Below, in pieces: positions 13,598 through 17,267 of a stretch of 17,267 bases of DNA. The DNA is from DTKY01 sp037440765 (GTDB lineage Bacteria > Acidobacteriota > Terriglobia > Bryobacterales > Bryobacteraceae). The translations under genes and the position numbers were made by a program. The DNA lies in assembly GCA_037440765.1 (NCBI GenBank), contig JBBITL010000086.1, positions 1 to 17,267 of the forward strand. The letters run 5' to 3'. Below the pieces are notes generated by a model. It was not told the origin of the DNA. It ran no database searches and saw nothing but the letters and a program-made list of their open reading frames with translations. Positions within the stretch are counted from its first letter, which is position 1. Every line of letters begins with the position of its first letter.

Positions 13598-14905
13598 TCA
13601 CCGCAGCGCCAGTTGGCCCTGGCGGGCGAAGTCGATGGCCTCGCCCAGGATGCGGGCGGCCTCCTGGGGGGCGTGGAAGCCCATGGAGTTCTCGGCGTTG
13701 ACGAAGTCCACGCGAAGCTGCGCCTGCCGCTGGAGCTTGCGGGCCGCGGCAAGCTGCGCGCTGGAGGAGCCGCCGGGCTGGCCGCGCTGGATCGCGTTTA
13801 TCAGATCCACAAGGGCGTCCTCGGCCCGCGAAAGCAGTCTGGCGGTGCGGTCCTGAATGAGCTCGGCCCTGGCCCGCATCTCGGCCGCGGGGAAGGGGTG
13901 GCAGGCCAGGCAGGCGCGCTCGATGTTCAGCAGCGGGCTGCGCACGTGGTGGTCGCTCACCTTGAGGGCGCCCTCGCGCATGTAGGGCATGTGGCAGTCG
14001 GCGCAGGCCACGCCGCTGCGGGCGTGTATGCCCTGGCTCCAGAGTTCGAACTCGGGGTGCTGCACCTTGATGACTCCCGCCCCCGTTTCAGCGTGCGTCC
14101 AGTCGCTGAACCCCGCCTCCTCGTAGTATGACTCTATCTCCTCAACCTTCAGGCCCTTGGACCAGGGGTAGGTGACGATCCTCCTGTCCCCCGCAAAGTA
14201 GTACTCTACGTGGCACTGTGCGCAGACCAGGCTGCGCATCTCCTGCCGCGTAGCCATGGTGTTTGGGTCGTAGTCCTTCACGCCCTGGCCCAGCTTGTAC
14301 GCCCTGAAGCCGAGCAGGAAGGCCGGCCTGGTGATCCGCAGTTGCATGTTGGCCGGGTCGTGACAGTCCACGCAACTCACCGGCTGGCTCACCAGCTTGC
14401 GGCCCTCGGCGAAAGGCATGGCGGAGACCAGTTCGAAGCCCTTGAATATGTCTCCGCCCCCCTGTGCCCGGTAGGCGGGCATGACCGAAGAGTGGCAGTG
14501 GAGGCAACTGCCCGGCTGCTTGCGCTGCTTGACGCGCTCGGTCTCGTCCTGGTCGCTCAGCGAGTAGGCGTGGCCCCTCTCCTCGCGGTAGTCCAGAGAG
14601 AAGGGGTGGCCCGCGAAGATCCGCTTCAGGCGAGGGTCCAGGTCCAGCCGGTTGAAGGCCTCGCTTCCGCCGTAGCGGGTACGCTCGGTGTCCACGGCGC
14701 GGCGATAGCCGTCGTACTGGCGCGGAAAGTTCTTGCCCCACTCGGCGGGATCGACCGTGTCCTCGGTGAGCGTAACCAGGTCAAAGTGGGTGCGCAGCGC
14801 CTCGCGCTTGCGATCGCTCACGTTGATGAGCAGCATGGTGACAAGGAAGGTCGCCAGCGCGGCGGCGGCGCTCGCGCCGATCAGTGTCCAGCGGGAAGTC
14901 CTCAT
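13598..14905 (-). CDS. nrfA: Cytochrome c nitrite reductase catalytic subunit, CxxCH haem-1 type
   Basis: A 435-residue pentahaem enzyme that reduces nitrite to ammonium outside the cytoplasmic membrane. Five haem motifs are seen: CLHCH (134-138), CVDCH (178-182), CAQCH (228-232), CADCH (301-305) and CLACH (332-336). In most NrfA the first, catalytic haem is CxxCK; here the lysine ligand position is H138. The rest of the site is kept: R110 (RGH), Y235 (CHVEYYF) and H283 (KVQHPE), with calcium-site residues E234, K280 and Q282. The C-terminal ENSMGFHAPQEAARILGEA is typical. The N-terminus has one hydrophobic segment (8-28) without an obvious cleavage site, so it may stay anchored. The start ATG 14905 has AGGAG at 14920-14916, 10 nt upstream, and lies 6 nt after the nrfH stop. 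Octahaem or pentahaem relatives are excluded by motif count and order. Confidence 0.95.
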   Translation of the reverse strand: MRTSRWTLIGASAAAALATFLVTMLLINVSDRKREALRTHFDLVTLTEDTVDPAEWGKNFPRQYDGYRRAVDTERTRYGGSEAFNRLDLDPRLKRIFAGHPFSLDYREERGHAYSLSDQDETERVKQRKQPGSCLHCHSSVMPAYRAQGGGDIFKGFELVSAMPFAEGRKLVSQPVSCVDCHDPANMQLRITRPAFLLGFRAYKLGQGVKDYDPNTMATRQEMRSLVCAQCHVEYYFAGDRRIVTYPWSKGLKVEEIESYYEEAGFSDWTHAETGAGVIKVQHPEFELWSQGIHARSGVACADCHMPYMREGALKVSDHHVRSPLLNIERACLACHPFPAAEMRARAELIQDRTARLLSRAEDALVDLINAIQRGQPGGSSSAQLAAARKLQRQAQLRVDFVNAENSMGFHAPQEAARILGEAIDFARQGQLALR

Positions 14906-14911
14906 GTGGAT

Positions 14912-15367
14912 CTATCTCCTGGGGCCATGACCCACTCCGGAGTGGCAATGCAGGCAGTCGGCCTGCTGGCCGGGCGTGGCCCCGTGCAGGATGTCGCCAG
15001 TCAGCTCCAGGTGGCAGGCGATGCAGTTCTCCCGCAGCTTGCGGGCGTTGACGGGACGGATGCGGATCGGCTCCGGGAAATTCTGAAGAGTGAACTTCAC
15101 CGAGTGGTTCCAGCCGTTCTCCGCCTTGGTCCAGTACTTGGGGATCAGCGAGTGCGGCGTGTGGCAGTCGTTGCAGGCCGCGCGGGCGTGGTGGCTCGAC
15201 TTGAGCCAGGAGTCGAACTGCTCGCGCATGATGTGACAGTTGGCGCACGCCGCCGGGTCATTGCTGAAGTAGGAAAAGCCCTGGGCATAGATGAACGTGA
15301 ACAGGCTCAGGCCCCCCATCACGCCGATGGCGAGGCCGGCCAGAAGGTGCAGTCTGCCCAGGATCAT
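14912..15367 (-). CDS. nrfH: NrfH-type tetrahaem quinol dehydrogenase subunit
   Basis: A 151-residue NapC/NirT-family cytochrome that takes electrons from membrane quinol and hands them to NrfA. It has one N-terminal transmembrane anchor (about 6-28) and four haem motifs: CANCH (41-45), CNDCH (65-69), CIACH (114-118) and CLHCH (137-141). The first is followed by IM, giving the CxxCHxM pattern whose methionine is the unusual haem-1 ligand in NrfH. Length fits NrfH (about 150-180) rather than the longer NapC. GAGGAG at 15383-15378 lies 10 nt ahead of ATG 15367. The gene lies 24 nt after sppA and its stop is 6 nt from nrfA, so nrfHA is one transcription unit. Confidence 0.95.
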   Translation of the reverse strand: MILGRLHLLAGLAIGVMGGLSLFTFIYAQGFSYFSNDPAACANCHIMREQFDSWLKSSHHARAACNDCHTPHSLIPKYWTKAENGWNHSVKFTLQNFPEPIRIRPVNARKLRENCIACHLELTGDILHGATPGQQADCLHCHSGVGHGPRR

Positions 15368-15391
15368 CTGCGCGCGGCTCCTCGGTCAATC

Positions 15392-17113
15392 CTAGCGCAC
15401 GTCCAGCGAATATGGCGCGAGGCGGAAGAAGCCTCCGCCGGAGAGCGCGCCGGCGGGCCATCGCTTGAGGAAAGCCGCGAGCCACTCAGGTCCCGCAGCC
15501 TGGAGGGACCGGCTCATCAGCAAATCCAACAGGCTTCGCGGCTGGGGGTAAACCGTGAGCGAGGTTTCTTCGCCCTCCGCGATGCCGGCTTTCCGGCGGA
15601 TCAGTTCCACGGCGCGGTCGAGGCCGCCCAGTTCGTCCACCAGGCCGTTACGGTGGGCCTGGCTCCCCAGCCACACGCGGCCCTGCGCCACGGGCTCGAT
15701 CTGGCCGAACTCCCGCTTGCGCGCCGCGGCGACCTTCTCGACAAAAACGCGGTAGTTGTCGTCGACGCCTTCCCGGAGCTTGCGGCGCGAGGCCTCGTCA
15801 AGCGGGGCGTAGTCGGAGTCAATGGCCGCGAAGCGTCCCCGCGTGAGGATCTGCTTGCTGATCCCCAGTTTGCCGTACAGGCCGCGCAGGTTCGCCTTGC
15901 CGTAGACCACGCCGATGGAGCCCGTGTAGGTGGCCGGGTAGGCGATGACGGGATCCCCTGTCATGGCGATGTAGTAGCCGCCGCTGGCGGCCTGGTCGGA
16001 CATGGAGATGACGACCGGCTTGCGGCCGCTCAGCCGGTTCATCTCGCGCCAGATCTCGTCGGAGGCGAACGACTCGCCGCCCGGCGAATCGACCCGGACG
16101 ATCACCCCGCGGATGCCCGCGTCGTCCCCTACCTCCCGGAGCAGCCTGATGAACGACGGCGCCGCCATTCCGGTCTCGCCATAAATGCCGCCGGCCAGGC
16201 TGCCGGAGATGGTGCCCTCGCCCACCACCATGGCTATGCGAGCCTTGCCCTTCGCCCCCTCAACCACGCCCCGGCTGCGGAGGTAGCTGCGGATCGGGAT
16301 TCGGTTCAGCGTGCCGGCGCCCGCCGCCTTCTCCACTTCCGCGAACACCTGGTCCTCGTAGAGCAGCCCGTCAACCAGTCCGCTTGCGAGCGCCTGCCGG
16401 CTTAGAAACGGCCCCTCGTCGATGATCGACCGCACCTGGGCGGCCGTCTTTTTCCGCCCCGCCGCGATCGTTTCCACCAGGTGCCCGTAGATCTCGTCCA
16501 GCACGGAGTCCAGGACCTCGCGGGTTTCCGGGGTCATGGAGGTCCGCGTGAACATGTCCCCGAAGTCCTTGTACCTGCCAGCGTGCTCGATCTCCACCTG
16601 CGCTCCTATCTTGTCCAGGGCGCCACGGAAGAAGGTGAGCTCGGCCCGCAGGCCCTTGACGTCGAGCATGTCCTCGGGCGGCATGTAGACCCGCCCGGTG
16701 GCGGTGGCCAGGTAGTACTCCCGGGTGGAAGCGCTGCGCAGATAGGCGAAGACGGGCTTGCCCGACTTCGCCAGCGCCTCCAGCGAGCTACGCAGCTCCT
16801 GAAGTTTGCCCCAGCCGGCCGAGATGCGGCCCGGCATCAGAACCACCGCTTTGATGCGCGAGTCGGTGGCGGCGGTCTTGAGCGACCGCCATAAGGCCGT
16901 AGTGGTGAGCGGCGTCCGCTCGTCGAGCAACGGCAGGGGCAGGGCAGTGGGCGGCCGCTCGACGATCTCGCCGTCCAGGTCCACGACCAGAACGCTGCGG
17001 GGCGCCACCGTGGGGGGGGCCTCGCCGAGCCGTACGGCGACGAAAAGGAGGGCTACAACGGACAGGACCGCCACCAGCAGTCCCGCCACCAGACCCAGGA
17101 AGAACTTAGCCAT
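15392..17113 (-). CDS. sppA: Signal peptide peptidase SppA, long (67K-type) form
   Basis: A 573-residue membrane-anchored serine peptidase that degrades leftover signal peptides. An N-terminal anchor (about 4-27) is followed by two tandem SppA/ClpP-like domains (about 40-260 and 290-520), the layout of the Escherichia coli type. The catalytic dyad is split across them: K182 in GRYKDFGDMFTRTSMTPETRE is the general base, and S377 in QAASGGYYIA the nucleophile. Both are intact. ATG 17113 starts directly at the anchor; no Shine-Dalgarno is seen, but TAGAAT at 17133-17128 is 14 nt upstream, embedded in an inverted repeat. It lies 42 nt after the response-regulator stop and 24 nt before nrfH. The co-orientation with nrfHA may simply be operon packing; a specific role in cytochrome export is possible but unsupported. 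Confidence 0.94.
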   Translation of the reverse strand: MAKFFLGLVAGLLVAVLSVVALLFVAVRLGEAPPTVAPRSVLVVDLDGEIVERPPTALPLPLLDERTPLTTTALWRSLKTAATDSRIKAVVLMPGRISAGWGKLQELRSSLEALAKSGKPVFAYLRSASTREYYLATATGRVYMPPEDMLDVKGLRAELTFFRGALDKIGAQVEIEHAGRYKDFGDMFTRTSMTPETREVLDSVLDEIYGHLVETIAAGRKKTAAQVRSIIDEGPFLSRQALASGLVDGLLYEDQVFAEVEKAAGAGTLNRIPIRSYLRSRGVVEGAKGKARIAMVVGEGTISGSLAGGIYGETGMAAPSFIRLLREVGDDAGIRGVIVRVDSPGGESFASDEIWREMNRLSGRKPVVISMSDQAASGGYYIAMTGDPVIAYPATYTGSIGVVYGKANLRGLYGKLGISKQILTRGRFAAIDSDYAPLDEASRRKLREGVDDNYRVFVEKVAAARKREFGQIEPVAQGRVWLGSQAHRNGLVDELGGLDRAVELIRRKAGIAEGEETSLTVYPQPRSLLDLLMSRSLQAAGPEWLAAFLKRWPAGALSGGGFFRLAPYSLDVR

Positions 17114-17115
17114 GG

Positions 17116-17137
17116 CGTGTAGACACGATTCTACACG
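17116..17137. promoter_or_regulatory. Inverted repeat overlapping the putative sppA -10 element
   Basis: CGTGTAGA (17116-17123) and TCTACACG (17130-17137) are perfect 8-bp inverted arms with a 6-nt spacer. The minus-strand TAGAAT at 17133-17128, 14 nt before the sppA ATG, falls within it. The position between promoter hexamer and start suits an operator for a dimeric regulator. No T-run follows on either strand, so it is unlikely to be a terminator for the response regulator. Confidence 0.45.
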
Positions 17138-17155
17138 ACGCGCCGCGCCGGGCTC

Positions 17156-17267
17156 TCAGACCAGGGCGGGAAGCTTGATGACCTTCTTCTGGATGGCGTA
17201 CTGCACCAGTTGGGCCTTGTTGTGGATGTCCAGCTTGCGCATGAGGTTGAACTTGTGGGCCTCCACC
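17156..17267 (-). CDS. NarL/FixJ-type response regulator, C-terminal HTH end only (partial)
   Basis: Only the last 36 codons and the stop are in the window; the gene continues beyond the right edge. The end reads VEAHKFNLMRKLDIHNKAQL followed by a tail ending IKLPALV. This is the recognition helix and last helix of a LuxR/NarL-type DNA-binding domain, where VEAH sits in the recognition helix. The receiver domain and phosphorylation Asp lie outside, so the two-component assignment is by family. It is on the same strand and 42 nt upstream of sppA, hence could regulate or be co-transcribed with sppA-nrfHA. NarL-like proteins regulate nitrate/nitrite respiration in other bacteria; that link here is suggestive only. 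Confidence 0.8.
   Translation of the reverse strand, partial: VEAHKFNLMRKLDIHNKAQLVQYAIQKKVIKLPALV

Noticed and set aside
14210..16405. 731-codon open frame on the plus strand
   Set aside because: It is antisense to nrfA, nrfH and sppA, whose haem motifs and catalytic residues are unmistakable. Its translation is low-complexity and rich in H, Q, R, A and G. It is an open frame caused by high GC content.

Overview
The window is about 17.3 kb of GC-rich bacterial DNA, very probably from an Acidobacteriota genome of the Solibacter/Bryobacter kind. The best pointer is the protein at 1930-2943, which belongs to the VWFA-related family that is strongly expanded in that phylum; the mix of RidA-like, GH31, POT-transporter and NrfHA genes also fits. 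A run of 10 Ns at 2928-2937 shows that this is a draft or metagenome scaffold. No rRNA, tRNA, CRISPR array, insertion sequence or phage gene is visible. This placement is inference, since no marker gene is present.

Layout from left to right. (1) 52-534 (-) encodes an adenosine-specific-kinase-family protein. (2) 582-716 is an intergenic palindromic element: imperfect 23-bp outer arms enclose three hairpins. (3) 758-3817 (+) holds three genes: an exported protein with three RidA-like repeats, an exported VWFA-related protein with a degraded metal site, and a LexA-like S24 Ser/Lys peptidase with no helix-turn-helix. (4) 9299-3841 (-) is a tight four-gene run: Wzt-type ABC ATPase, POT peptide transporter, M24 aminopeptidase, and a GH31-derived protein that has lost its catalytic core. 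Two junctions overlap and one has a 14-nt gap, so co-transcription is likely. (5) 11321-9367 (-) is pta followed 11 nt later by a histone-deacetylase-fold gene. ackA (11391-12593, +) diverges from pta across 69 bp. (6) 17267-12531 (-) is a second same-strand run: the end of a NarL/FixJ-type response regulator, sppA, nrfH, nrfA, a DsbA-like thioredoxin-fold protein and a MauE/DoxX-like membrane protein.

How the parts fit. nrfHA would give a membrane-anchored cytochrome c nitrite reductase that takes quinol electrons and makes ammonium. The two thiol-redox genes directly downstream could maintain cysteines in the cell envelope, including those that bind haem. pta and ackA form the acetyl-CoA / acetyl-phosphate / acetate route, and the co-transcribed deacetylase-fold gene suggests a link to acetyl-group removal. 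The POT transporter and M24 peptidase form a plausible peptide uptake and breakdown pair. Many gene starts have a -10-like hexamer only 7-16 nt ahead of the start codon, which implies very short or absent 5' leaders.

Several proteins look like repurposed versions of known folds: the RidA triplet without the substrate arginine, the VWFA domain without a canonical MIDAS, the GH31 without catalytic acids, and the S24 peptidase without a DNA-binding domain.
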